From: Thermoguttaceae bacterium
GTDB lineage: Bacteria; Planctomycetota; Planctomycetia; Pirellulales; Thermoguttaceae
Reading direction: 5' to 3'
Assembly: GCA_025062105.1 (NCBI GenBank)
Contig: JANXAQ010000099.1
Coordinates: 1-46,589, forward strand
Length of the DNA: 46,589 nt
Shown: positions 26,675 through 35,112 of the stretch, one piece after another
How positions within the stretch are numbered: the first letter of the stretch is position 1
Layout of the letters: the number at the start of each line of letters is the position of its first letter
Position numbers and translations under genes: made by a program
Notes under the pieces: model-generated
Told to the model about the DNA's origin: nothing
Database searches by the model: none
The model's input: only the letters and a program-made list of their open reading frames with translations

Positions 26675-28984
26675 CTAGTGTTCATCAAGGGGGCGTACGA
26701 GGACTCGGTAGCCTTGGACTTCGGTAACCACAATTTTTTTCCCACGTTCGATCAACTCCCCGTCAGCCGTGACATCAACCAATCGATTGCCAAACCGCGC
26801 TTTGCCAGAAGGAACTAGGGGGGTGGTGGTGATTCCTACTGCTCCCAGCAGATCGTGGTAATCGGCCAAAATTTCCCGCTGGCGGATTTGTTCCGCCTCT
26901 TCCGGTTCTGGTGGGGGAAGAAACATTCGACCTACTACCGGCATCCGTGGCAGCCATTTACGTGCTACCCAGGCCAAGACCAACACACCCAAAAAGGCGC
27001 CAACCAGAATCATAAGGGATTGCATGGATTGTTGCATCTGATATTCGTTGCGGGGAATGACAAAGGTCTGACTGGCCAAGATTAGGGAAGCAATGATTAA
27101 CAGCCCGCCTCCTAGACCAAAAATCCCAAAACCTGGTAAGACGAAGATTTCTAAAAGCAAACAGACCACCCCGGCCAAAAATAACAAGACTTCCAACCAA
27201 CCCGCAGTACCACCCAAAAACCGGGACCAGAAAAAGAGCAAAAAACAGACCGTAGCAATAAACCCTCCTAAGCCAACTCCTGGAGTATGAAGCTCAAAAT
27301 ACAGGGCAAAGAATCCGATGGCCAATAGGAGCCCAGCCACTTCCGGTCGAGCCAATAAATCAATTAGGTGCTGTGCCCAACCCGGTTCGGCCCAGGGTAC
27401 TCCTTTTTCCAAAGAGAACTCTTTCTGCAGCTCAGCGAAATCGCGGACGACAAAATCCGCCAAGCCGACCTCACCGGCCTTCTGACCTTTTAAGCCACCC
27501 CGAGTGGCTACTCGCTGGCCTTTGATCCACTCCGCCGCCGTCGGATCCCGCTTGGCCATCTCCTCCATCTCTTCTAGGGAAAACAATTGCTGCTGCCCCC
27601 GACGTCGATATTCATACACTTCCACACTGGAATCCACCATCGCCAGCGCCAGCGACCAACTTCGATGTGCCCAGGGGCCTTCGGGGTTTTTGACGGCTTG
27701 GCGGAGCAACTGGAGGTCCTCTTGGCTGGGTTCGACAGCACCCGAACCGCCTAGGATCGCATCCGGATGCACCACCAGTTGCGAACAGGCCAACGCTACC
27801 AAGGCGGCATCCGCCCTGGCCTGCTCGGGCACATATGCCACTGTATGCACTTGCTCCTTTCTCAATCCGGGTCCTAAAAAGTTAGCCAGTTGCATACTCT
27901 GGCTAATAGAGCCGCCAGGACTGGAAATCTCCAAGACCACTAAATTAATCTGCCGATCCCGAATAGCGTCTTCGATAATCCGTTGGACTCGCCGGACTTT
28001 ATCCGAGTCGATTGGTCCTTTCAGGGACACGCCAATCGGTACCCAATTTTCCGATAAAGCTAGGTCCTCTTCGATACTTTCCGGAGGAATTTCCAAGGCC
28101 CGAGCCAACTCTCGGACATCCGATGCTAAATAACTGATCAGCCGCAATCGCCGGGCTTCCTCTGCGGTGAACTTACCCAGTTGCCCTGCCGGAATCAATA
28201 CCCTCTGCCCAAGGATGGTGCGCTTTTGCTTGCGAAGCTCTTCCACCCGATCCGAAAGCACATATTCGGTCCCCAAATCCGTCTTTACTTCCACCAGTTC
28301 CACGGCAGGATCTAATAAGGCTAATGCCACATCCGCTGGAAAACTTCGGCGTCGTTCTGCAATGAGGCGATAAGTACTGCGCATATCTGGCTCAATGACC
28401 TGTTCGTCCACGCCAGCCGCTCCGATCTCCGCATCCGGAGCCATGATAATTTCATCGCAGGCCAACGCCACCAACACAGCATGACCCTGCAGGGATTGGC
28501 AGATGTAGGCTACGGTGCGGGCCTCGCTAAGCTCTTTACTGGTCAGAAAACGAGCCAGATCGCTAGAGGCGCCAAATTCGCTCCCTCGGCCATATTCTTG
28601 CTGGTCCGGGCGAAGTTGAAAATGGAAAATCAAAATCGGCCGGTGATTTCGAGCTCGGGCCCTTTCCAACGCTTTGCGCACAAAAAGTTTAGCCCGCTGA
28701 TAACTTTCCCCATCAATGGGCAATTTCACCCGCAGAAGATACCCGACAGCAGGTTTTTCTTGTAGAACTGTCCCCCCTTGCTCTGGGGAGGATTGTTTCG
28801 GCGATTGTGGCCCCTCATGGGTGGGTGCACTAATTTGAGCGGGGGCTCCAGAAGCCAGCAGGGGGCCTCTGGCAGCCCAGCTCATCACAACCATCAACAG
28901 CACCACCGCCCGTCGGAGGCCCTTGCTTAACGCAGTCTGGCACGTGGGGACCGGCTTTAAAGTGGTGGGCCTTAGCGTTCGCAT
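26675..28984 (-). CDS. nfeD: Long NfeD protein (ClpP-type protease-like modules plus NfeD domain), catalytic Ser apparently lost
   Basis: The ATG at 28982-28984 (GAGGA 10 bases upstream, then a signal-like LRRAVVLLMVVMSWAARGPL) is preferred over 29071. It gives 769 residues. Two ClpP/SppA-like modules are visible. The first contains VAYICQSLQGHAVLVALACD and IIMAPDAEIGAAGV; the second LVVLEISSPGGSISQSMQLA, VAYVPEQARADAALVALACS and HPDAILGGSG. In active NfeD proteases the central A-x-S-A-G carries the nucleophile; here the aligned residues are Gly and Ala, so both modules look inactive. Four to five membrane helices (VAGLLLAIGFFALYFELHTP onward) and a C-terminal OB-fold follow (VGITTTPLVPSGKARFGNRL). 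It is the expected upstream partner of floA. Confidence 0.9.
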   Translation of the reverse strand: MRTLRPTTLKPVPTCQTALSKGLRRAVVLLMVVMSWAARGPLLASGAPAQISAPTHEGPQSPKQSSPEQGGTVLQEKPAVGYLLRVKLPIDGESYQRAKLFVRKALERARARNHRPILIFHFQLRPDQQEYGRGSEFGASSDLARFLTSKELSEARTVAYICQSLQGHAVLVALACDEIIMAPDAEIGAAGVDEQVIEPDMRSTYRLIAERRRSFPADVALALLDPAVELVEVKTDLGTEYVLSDRVEELRKQKRTILGQRVLIPAGQLGKFTAEEARRLRLISYLASDVRELARALEIPPESIEEDLALSENWVPIGVSLKGPIDSDKVRRVQRIIEDAIRDRQINLVVLEISSPGGSISQSMQLANFLGPGLRKEQVHTVAYVPEQARADAALVALACSQLVVHPDAILGGSGAVEPSQEDLQLLRQAVKNPEGPWAHRSWSLALAMVDSSVEVYEYRRRGQQQLFSLEEMEEMAKRDPTAAEWIKGQRVATRGGLKGQKAGEVGLADFVVRDFAELQKEFSLEKGVPWAEPGWAQHLIDLLARPEVAGLLLAIGFFALYFELHTPGVGLGGFIATVCFLLFFWSRFLGGTAGWLEVLLFLAGVVCLLLEIFVLPGFGIFGLGGGLLIIASLILASQTFVIPRNEYQMQQSMQSLMILVGAFLGVLVLAWVARKWLPRMPVVGRMFLPPPEPEEAEQIRQREILADYHDLLGAVGITTTPLVPSGKARFGNRLVDVTADGELIERGKKIVVTEVQGYRVLVRPLDEH

Positions 28985-29454
28985 ATTAAGAGCATCCTCG
29001 TTGAGGAAACCAGAGAAAAGGGATCCCCTTTGCGAGTTATTCGGCCCAGAAGGTAAGCGATTTTTCCTCATTATAAAGTTCCGGGTCCGGCGCCGTCAAT
29101 GAAGTAACCCCCTTAAAGGGTAATAAATAGAAACTCCAATAGGGGTCCTGGAGGCGTCGACCCCCCTAAAACTCCTACTGAAGCGTTTCAGGAACCTTGG
29201 TCTTTTGCACTCGGTGGAGAACTGCTCTCAGGCAGAGGCTCAGCATGGGGGAAGACCTATGGGGCACAAATCCCCTCTTAAATGGGAAAGGCACATGCCT
29301 CTAAAGCCCCCTGCAGAGCGATCCCCTCTGAAAAGATCACTGTGACGATCAAGAATGTATATTTTACCTAAATCTTTTTGCTACAAGAGGTTATGTTGTT
29401 TTTGGCTTCTGGGTTGTTTTTCCAGAACGGGTTGCCTTTTTATTCCGGTCCCCG
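28985..29454. other. Divergent intergenic stretch, no gene seen
   Basis: This lies between the nfeD start (-) and the promoter at 29455 (+). It holds a few short inverted segments such as CCCCCTTAAAGGG near 29108, but no supported gene, repeat family member or second promoter. Confidence 0.5.
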
Positions 29455-29482
29455 TTGCAAGGGCCGTAAATTCTGGTATGAT
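29455..29482 (+). promoter_or_regulatory. Sigma-70-type promoter upstream of the rny region
   Basis: TTGCAA (29455-29460) and TATGAT (29477-29482) are 16 bases apart, about 105 bases before the TTG at 29590 and 630 before rny. Confidence 0.6.
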
Positions 29483-29589
29483 ATAAACAACGGTGTAAAA
29501 GCATAAAGGAATTTCTCTCAGAGAGGGCTCTGGGAGAAAACAATCTCCAGGAGCTTCGGCAGCCGAGAGGGCCTGTCGGAGGACGTGCG

Positions 29590-29964
29590 TTGAACGAAGC
29601 AACGAACTGGTCTTGGATCAGGCAACCTGTGCGATATCTTCCCTGGCTGGTAGTGGGCTGGGTGGTTGGCTTGGTTCATTGGCTGTGGAGGTCTTTTGGA
29701 TGCAATCCAGCAGGCCACTCGCCTCACCAGCGGCCTATAGGTAGGCCAATATTACAGCCCCAGCCATTCAGGGAGGATGCCGCTTGGAGGCCGGCTCGGC
29801 CGGCCAGGTATGGGTTTGGAGAGCTTAGAAGAAGAAAGAGGGTGGTGAGTCTCTTTTCTGGGATCAGATGTTCAAATTTTCATCGAATCCCCCCCACCTC
29901 AGCTTCCTTACCGGAGGGCTGCAGGCAGGCTGATCCCCCTTGGGGCCCTCCTTCTGCGGACTAG
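29590..29964 (+). CDS. Possible small membrane protein upstream of rny
   Basis: A TTG start with GGAGG exactly 7 bases upstream and a good promoter 107 bases further back suggest a translated frame of 124 residues. Residues 13-35 (RYLPWLVVGWVVGLVHWLWR) form a membrane helix. The rest is basic, Pro/Arg-rich and without a recognised domain, and the last third looks less protein-like, so a frameshift or a non-coding leader for rny is possible. Its role is unknown. Confidence 0.35.
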   Translation: MNEATNWSWIRQPVRYLPWLVVGWVVGLVHWLWRSFGCNPAGHSPHQRPIGRPILQPQPFREDAAWRPARPARYGFGELRRRKRVVSLFSGIRCSNFHRIPPTSASLPEGCRQADPPWGPPSAD

Positions 29965-30113
29965 CTCGTTGAACGTTCACGCTTTTTCCGGTTAGCTTCC
30001 CTCACAAGAGTCCTTGCGGCATAGGACCTCGGCTGCCCCCAAAGAAAGGCCGAGGAACGAGGAACAGCTTCGGCCACTATCCTATCCTGTTCATCCGCAA
30101 GGAATCCAGACGC

Positions 30114-31664
30114 GTGGACGTGCTCAAGTTTCTTATTAGCATTGTTGGCAGTGCGCTGCTTACGTTTCTGGCGATTCGGCTGTTGGATCGGCTGCGACGG
30201 CGAGATGCCGAGGCCGAGGCCCGTCAGATCCTTCAAAAAGCGGAGGAAGAAGCCGAGGCTCGCCGACGGGAAGCCGAACTGCAAATCAAAGAAATGATCC
30301 TTCAAGAAAAAGCCGAAGCTGAAAAAGAACTCCGCCGGCTCCGCAAAGAACTCCATGAACGAGAACGGATGCTGGACAAACGCCAGGACGCCCTCGAACA
30401 ACAAGCCGAGCAGCTCCGCAAACAAGAAAAAATCGTTGAAAGCACCCAACGGAAACTGACCGAGCGGATCCAAGAGGCCAACCGCCGAAAAGAAGAACTG
30501 AATAAACTCCTCGATCTGCAGCGTCAGACCTTGCATGAACTGAGCGGTCTAAGCAAGGAAGAAGCGACCAAACGCCTGTTAGAGATGTTGGAAGCCCAAA
30601 TGCAGCAGGAGGTGGGTGCCTTAATTTTGCGGCATGAAAAGCGGTTGGCGGAAATCTGCGAACAGAAAAGTCGAGAGATCCTTCTGACGGCCATGCAACG
30701 CTATGCAGCCGCCCACACCGCCGAAACCACTACCAGCACCGTGGATATTCCTAACGACGAAATGAAAGGGCGGATTATTGGTCGAGAAGGTCGAAATATC
30801 CGTACTTTTGAGAAATTGACCGGGGTGGATGTCATCATCGACGACACGCCCGGGGTGGTCATTGTCAGTGCTTTTGACACTATTCGGCGAGAGATTGCTC
30901 GGATTGCGCTGACCAAACTGATTGCCGACGGCCGGATTCATCCTTCCCGGATCGAAGAAATTGTGGCCGCTACTCGGCAGGAAATGGAGCAGCATATTCA
31001 GCAAGTGGGTCAAGAAGCTTGTCAGGAAGTGGGCATTCATGATCTGCACGAACGGATTGTGAACCTTTTGGGCCGATTGAAATTCCGCACTAGCTACAGT
31101 CAAAATGTGCTTCAGCATTCGCTCGAGGTGGCCTTTTTGGCTGGGATGATTGCCGAAGAGATTGGTTTGGACGGTGCGTTAGCTCGCCGTTGTGGTTTAC
31201 TGCATGACATTGGCAAGGCGGTGGATCACGAAGTCGAAGGGGGCCATCCGAAGATCGGTGCCGATTTGTTACGTCGGTATGGCGAGCCACCCGAGGTGGT
31301 CCATGCCGCAGCAGGGCATCACGAGGACCTCCGGATTGAAAATCCATATACTATCTTGGTGGCGGCCGCCGATGCCTGCAGTGCCAGCCGACCAGGAGCT
31401 CGCCGTGAAACTCTAGAACGCTACATCAAACGGATGGAAGAGCTGGAGGCCATTGCCCACTCCATCCCAGGCGTCGAACACGCCTACGCTATCCAAGCAG
31501 GTCGGGAGCTACGCGTGCTGGTCAACGCCAAGGAAACCACCGACGAAACAGCTGCCAAAATCTGTCGGGATATCGCCAAGGCATGTGAACAAAAACTTAC
31601 ATATCCCGGCGAAATCAAAGTTACCGTCATCCGAGAAATCCGCCATACCGAAATCGCAAAATAG
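30114..31664 (+). CDS. rny: Ribonuclease Y
   Basis: The 516 residues match RNase Y (about 520). It is a membrane-anchored endoribonuclease that starts mRNA decay. The N-terminal helix is [21 protein letters not shown] long charged coiled coil (about residues 30-200) follows, then the KH domain with [20 protein letters not shown] and [20 protein letters not shown]. The HD domain with the metal-binding [20 protein letters not shown] and HHEDL comes next, and the conserved C-terminus GRELRVLV plus [12 protein letters not shown] ends the protein. All catalytic residues are present. The GTG start has AAGGA 11 bases upstream. The following gene is a YmdB-type phosphodiesterase, the same neighbour as in Firmicutes. 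Confidence 0.96.
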   Translation: MDVLKFLISIVGSALLTFLAIRLLDRLRRRDAEAEARQILQKAEEEAEARRREAELQIKEMILQEKAEAEKELRRLRKELHERERMLDKRQDALEQQAEQLRKQEKIVESTQRKLTERIQEANRRKEELNKLLDLQRQTLHELSGLSKEEATKRLLEMLEAQMQQEVGALILRHEKRLAEICEQKSREILLTAMQRYAAAHTAETTTSTVDIPNDEMKGRIIGREGRNIRTFEKLTGVDVIIDDTPGVVIVSAFDTIRREIARIALTKLIADGRIHPSRIEEIVAATRQEMEQHIQQVGQEACQEVGIHDLHERIVNLLGRLKFRTSYSQNVLQHSLEVAFLAGMIAEEIGLDGALARRCGLLHDIGKAVDHEVEGGHPKIGADLLRRYGEPPEVVHAAAGHHEDLRIENPYTILVAAADACSASRPGARRETLERYIKRMEELEAIAHSIPGVEHAYAIQAGRELRVLVNAKETTDETAAKICRDIAKACEQKLTYPGEIKVTVIREIRHTEIAK

Positions 31665-31805
31665 TTACCAAATAGTTATCTCTGCTTAGCCAAGCTAGAT
31701 TTTTTATGCCGTTTGCTCTTACTCTCCCACTAACCCAATAGTAGGAAGTTGCTACCCATCGCTACCGGGAATTGGTTAATATCCGTTCCTGTACCAGAAC
31801 CAAAA

Positions 31806-31856
31806 GCCTAAAACAGATAAAGTTCACTATATGTTCATATTTATTCAAAGGTTCCG
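31806..31856 (-). repeat. Partial element B
   Basis: CCTAAAACAGATAAAG, TTCACTATATGTTCATATTT and CAAAGGTTCC correspond to one end of family B. The other half is decayed beyond recognition. It lies between rny and the YmdB-like gene. Confidence 0.55.
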
Positions 31857-31909
31857 TAACCTAAGGGCCGTCGGAGCCGGATACCACCTAATCCATGTGA
31901 GGAGAACCG

Positions 31910-32749
31910 GTGAATCTACGCATCCTGCTAATCGGCGATATTGTAGGCCGGCCTGGTCGGGAGATCGTTCTCCGGAGCGTACCAATGCTTCGGCTCCAAG
32001 AGCAGGTGGATGTCGTGGTGGCCAATGCAGAAAATGCAGCGGGCGGTTCCGGACTAACCCCCTCGATTTACCAGGAACTTCGGAAAGCAGGAGTAGATGT
32101 AGTAACATTAGGTGATCATGCGTATCGACGTCGGGAAATCTTGCCGTTGCTATCCCAGACGGATCGGATCTTACGCCCGGCCAATTATCCGCCGGACGCA
32201 CCCGGACGCAGTTGGACAGTGGTGGAAACGCCCCAAGGCGTTCCCGTAGCTGTTTTTACTCTTTTAGGCAGGATTTTCATGCCGCCGGTCGATTGTCCCC
32301 TACGAGCTGCCGACCGGGTGCTGGCCGAAATCCCCTCCCAGGTTCGGGTCATCCTCGTAGATATGCACGCTGAGGCCACCAGCGACAAGCAACTGCTAGG
32401 ACGCTTTCTGGATGGACGTGTCTCGGCCGTGCTGGGCACCCATACCCACGTGCCCACTGCCGACGAAACCATCCTGCCGGGCGGCACCGCCTTTCAGTGC
32501 GATGTGGGCATGACCGGCCCACATGAAAGCATTATCGGCCGGCGCATCGACCGTGTCCTGGAGTCCATGCTCACCCTTCGACCCACTCATTTCGAAGTGG
32601 CCTCCAATGATGTCCGATTACACGGAACTATAGTCGATGTGGATCCTGCCACCGGTCGGGCCACCGCTATCCGCCGACTATGCCTCTGCCAAGCTGAGTT
32701 GCCCAACTCGGTAGCCTCCCCAGCTAACTTGGACCAAGAAGACGGCTAA
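31910..32749 (+). CDS. ymdB: YmdB-like metallophosphoesterase (2',3'-cyclic nucleotide phosphodiesterase family)
   Basis: The 279 residues are slightly longer than Bacillus YmdB (264). Metal-binding motifs in order are ILLIGDIVGRPGRE, VANAENAAGGSGLTP, VVTLGDHAYRRREI (the usual GNH becomes GDH), ILVDMHAEATSDK and LGTHTHVPTADE, with FQCDVGMTGPHESIIGR near the end. The GDH change still supplies the His but replaces the Asn ligand with Asp. Family members hydrolyse cyclic nucleotides and affect biofilm and motility decisions in Bacillus; here the role is inferred. The GTG start has GAGGAG 5-6 bases upstream. It follows rny, separated by a B fragment. Confidence 0.9.
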   Translation: MNLRILLIGDIVGRPGREIVLRSVPMLRLQEQVDVVVANAENAAGGSGLTPSIYQELRKAGVDVVTLGDHAYRRREILPLLSQTDRILRPANYPPDAPGRSWTVVETPQGVPVAVFTLLGRIFMPPVDCPLRAADRVLAEIPSQVRVILVDMHAEATSDKQLLGRFLDGRVSAVLGTHTHVPTADETILPGGTAFQCDVGMTGPHESIIGRRIDRVLESMLTLRPTHFEVASNDVRLHGTIVDVDPATGRATAIRRLCLCQAELPNSVASPANLDQEDG

Positions 32750-32782
32750 CCCCCGGCCTTTTGCCCGGTGGAATCGTCTTTC

Positions 32783-33243
32783 CTGAACAGAAAGCAGCTT
32801 TCGCTATGCGGTCCCGCTTCTGTTCCCTAACGAAGTGTGCTTTCCAGACCAAAAGGGCTTCTTGAACAAAAGGCAGACTTTCTGGACAGCAGGGGATTTT
32901 CAGAACAAAAGGGGCTTTTCGGATCGGCAGGCTTTTCAGAATCAGAAGGGCTTTTGGAAACAAGAAGGCTTGGGAAAACCGAATGGTTTTTGGGAACAGA
33001 GGGAGTTTTAGCAACAGAGGGGTTAAGCGAATAGAAGGGACTTTTGGGAACAAGGGGGTTGGGACACAGGATAGGCTCTGAAGCACCGAGGAGGCTTTGG
33101 AAAATAGAAAGTTTCGAGAACAGAGATTTTTTGGTAAAGCAGAGAGTTTTTTTTGGGAATAGAGGCGATTTTGGGAACAGAAGGGCTTTTTAGAGCAGAG
33201 GAGCTTTTGGGAACAGAGGAAGTTTTGGGAAGAGGAGAACTTT
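32783..33243. repeat. Degenerate 18-bp tandem array (left part)
   Basis: Roughly two dozen imperfect units follow the pattern CAGAGGGGCTTTTGGGAA, for example CAGAAGGGCTTTTGGAAA, CAGAGGGAGTTTTAGCAA and CAGAGGAGCTTTTGGGAA. Most are exactly 18 bases, with a few of 16-21. Open frames here are six-residue repeats created by the period. The array resumes at 33729, so the E-A-F composite split it. Confidence 0.75.
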
Positions 33244-33251
33244 TCTCAGAA

Positions 33252-33408
33252 GCTGTCCTAAAAAAAACATTTTCTATGATGAAAAGGGGTTTCCTTCCTC
33301 TCAATTCTCCAGAATCCCCAAAATCCCCGTTTTTAAGGAGTCTGAAGGATAGGAGCCGGGTCGGCCAAAACCCATTGGAAACCGCCCAAATCCCAATTTC
33401 AGGACACC
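33252..33408 (+). repeat. Element E copy 4, first module of composite E-A-F (2)
   Basis: The ends are GCTGTCCTAAAAAAA and TTTCAGGACACC, with CCAGAATCCCCAAAATCCCC and GGGTCGGCCAAAACCC inside. The left flank is TCTCAGAA (33244-33251). Confidence 0.8.
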
Positions 33409-33413
33409 CTCTC

Positions 33414-33565
33414 AGCTCGACTTTTGCCAATTTTGGATTCGACCTGGCAGAGGACTGTACTAACTCCTTGTAAATATTGGAGTTAGGAAATTGGATGAAC
33501 AAAGGGGAGTTTCGTCGTAACTGCTGGCAGCAAAACCAGTTAGGGAAATCGGCAAAAGTCGAGCT
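33414..33565 (+). repeat. Element A copy, middle module of composite E-A-F (2)
   Basis: The ends AGCTCGACTTTTGCCAATTT and CGGCAAAAGTCGAGCT are inverted repeats. The inside has TATTGGAGTTAGGAAATTGG. This is one of the best preserved copies. Confidence 0.85.
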
Positions 33566-33569
33566 CGGA

Positions 33570-33720
33570 GGCTGTCTGGAAATCAAGACTTGGCCGTTTC
33601 CCAATAGGGGTGGGATTAACCAGATCTTCCAGTAAAAGGCGGAAAATAGGCATTTTCCGGATGCGAGGTAATCCAGCTATCAAGCTGATTTTCCCTGGAA
33701 AAACGCATTTCTAGACAGCC
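33570..33720 (+). repeat. Element F copy 2, last module of composite E-A-F (2)
   Basis: The ends are GGCTGTCTGGAAATC and CATTTCTAGACAGCC. The right flank TCTCAGAA (33721-33728) is identical to the composite's left flank, so the 469-bp composite has a perfect 8-bp direct repeat around it. Confidence 0.85.
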
Positions 33721-33728
33721 TCTCAGAA

Positions 33729-33850
33729 CAAAATGGGCTTTCCGGAACGGAAGGGTCTTTCGGAACAACAAAAGAGACGTTGTGGCCCAGCAGTAGATTT
33801 TGCTGAGCAAAAGGAGCTTTTCGGAAAAAGAGAGTCACAGAAAAGGGGGG
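33729..33850. repeat. Degenerate 18-bp tandem array (right part)
   Basis: GGAACGGAAGGGTCTTTCGG and CAAAAGGAGCTTTTCGGAA continue the 18-bp pattern of 32783-33243 on the far side of the composite element. Confidence 0.6.
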
Positions 33851-33915
33851 CCCGTAAACAGCGCAATCTTACTCGCCCAAAGGTGGAGTTGAGTTGGTGT
33901 CGGTGCTTGAGTCAA

Positions 33916-34485
33916 TCAGGGAGTGGTCTGCTGAGACTTACTTCCGGCCAACTCAGCAAGGCGGGCCAATATGGCTTCATGATCTGGAAAATCGGCCGAA
34001 TGCCTGGCCCGGTGCACATACCGAAGCTGCCCTTGCCGATCTACCAGAAAAGTCCCAGCTAATTGGCGGACGTCGCCTATAGGCCGACCTACTCGGCCCT
34101 GCAACATGGCTTTGAATGCTGTCCACCAAACCTGCGGACCGGCCAATTGCCAGACCCCACCCCGACCTAACCCATAGGCACGGTATGCCTGTTGATTGGG
34201 GTCGATCAGCACCCAGTCGGGCCTTTCCGGACCCTCAAACAAACTGGTGGCTTTCTGAGGTAGTCCAAGGGTAACGATCACCACAGCAGCCCCAGCTTGA
34301 TGAAACTTCTCTAAGTGGCGTCGGATTGTTTCCAGCTGTTGGCCAGTGCACGGACAGCCTAAATGCCGAAGAAAGAATACTATGGCCGGTCGCTGCTGCC
34401 AGACCGCCGATAGCCGCACCACATCCCCCTGAGAATCCCTCAGCTCCACATCCGGGGCCATATCTCCAATTCCTACCGGCTCCAT
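33916..34485 (-). CDS. Peroxiredoxin-like (AhpC/TSA-type thioredoxin fold) protein
   Basis: This 189-residue cytoplasmic protein starts IGDMAPDVELRDSQGDVVRL, the usual AhpC/TSA entry. The active-site segment FFLRHLGCPCTGQQLETIRR has a Cys-x-Cys (GCPC) in place of the peroxiredoxin PxxxTxxC. AYGLGRGGVWQLAGPQVWWT and GTFLVDRQGQLRYVHRAR complete the fold, as in the PRX-like-2 / SelL-related group. It is likely a thiol-disulfide or peroxide-reducing protein; its physiological partner is unknown. GGGGAG lies 6 bases before ATG. It is isolated from other genes by repeats on both sides. Confidence 0.82.
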   Translation of the reverse strand: MEPVGIGDMAPDVELRDSQGDVVRLSAVWQQRPAIVFFLRHLGCPCTGQQLETIRRHLEKFHQAGAAVVIVTLGLPQKATSLFEGPERPDWVLIDPNQQAYRAYGLGRGGVWQLAGPQVWWTAFKAMLQGRVGRPIGDVRQLAGTFLVDRQGQLRYVHRARHSADFPDHEAILARLAELAGSKSQQTTP

Positions 34486-34536
34486 AAACTTCTCCCCAGT
34501 ACCCTATAAGCCTTCCCGAACACTCTATACTTCATC

Positions 34537-34576
34537 GTAATGTGCTCCGATTCCCAGTAATGTGCTCCGATTCCCA
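34537..34576. repeat. Perfect 20-bp tandem duplication
   Basis: GTAATGTGCTCCGATTCCCA occurs twice without a gap (34537-34556 and 34557-34576), upstream of the peroxiredoxin-like gene. Confidence 0.95.
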
Positions 34577-34645
34577 TCAGAGGAGGGCTCGGTTGCGGTT
34601 TTTCCTGTTTGCCTCTCATCTGGCAAAAGGAATCCTTATATCCTT

Positions 34646-34683
34646 GTAATTATGGGACCTCTGCGTAATTATGGGACCTCTGC
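34646..34683. repeat. Perfect 19-bp tandem duplication of an element B end
   Basis: GTAATTATGGGACCTCTGC is repeated exactly at 34646-34664 and 34665-34683. The second copy includes the left end of the next B element. Confidence 0.95.
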
Positions 34684-34865
34684 AAAATCCTGAACATATA
34701 GTGAACTTTGGGAACTTCTGACTCTCTAGCCGGTTGATTCTCCTCTCGGGACATCTACTATTATCTATTGGGTGCTAGCAATGCTAGCAGCCCTATATGT
34801 TGTGTTAGAGAAAAGACCAGACAAAATGGTATAAAAATATTCCTTTCGAATTATGCAGAGGTTCC
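34674..34865 (+). repeat. Element B copy 10
   Basis: It starts GGACCTCTGCAAAATCCTGA and has ACATATAGTGAACTTTGGGA and GCTAGCAATGCTAGCAGCCC inside. It ends CGAATTATGCAGAGGTTCC. Confidence 0.85.
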
Positions 34866-34929
34866 TTATGGACTTAGGGTACATTTCAGCCCCATGGAGA
34901 CTCACTATTACTTGGGGGCCCTCTCTATA

Positions 34930-35112
34930 ATCCAAAGGATATATATTTATACCATTTTTGGCCCCATTCCCTCTACATCCTATATGGGTTGCTAACGTGC
35001 TAGCCCGCTACATATAGTAGCTGTTAGTAGCTGTTGGATAGGGCGGCTTAATGCCTATCGAATCAAGGACTCATATAGTTCACTATATGTTCAGCATTTT
35101 GCAGAGGTTTCT
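34930..35112 (-). repeat. Element B copy 11, inverted relative to copy 10
   Basis: ACATCCTATATGGGTTGCTA, CATATAGTTCACTATATGTT and GCATTTTGCAGAGGTTTC give a - orientation copy about 65 bases after copy 10. The left end is unclear. It contains a small tandem TAGTAGCTGT duplication near 35020. Confidence 0.7.

Noticed and set aside
32783-33243. CRISPR-like array
   Set aside because: Units are adjacent and degenerate with no unique spacers, and no cas genes are present.
32724-33473. Several ORFs with regular six-residue repeats on both strands
   Set aside because: The periodicity comes from the 18-bp tandem array, which keeps both strands open; no start signals support translation.
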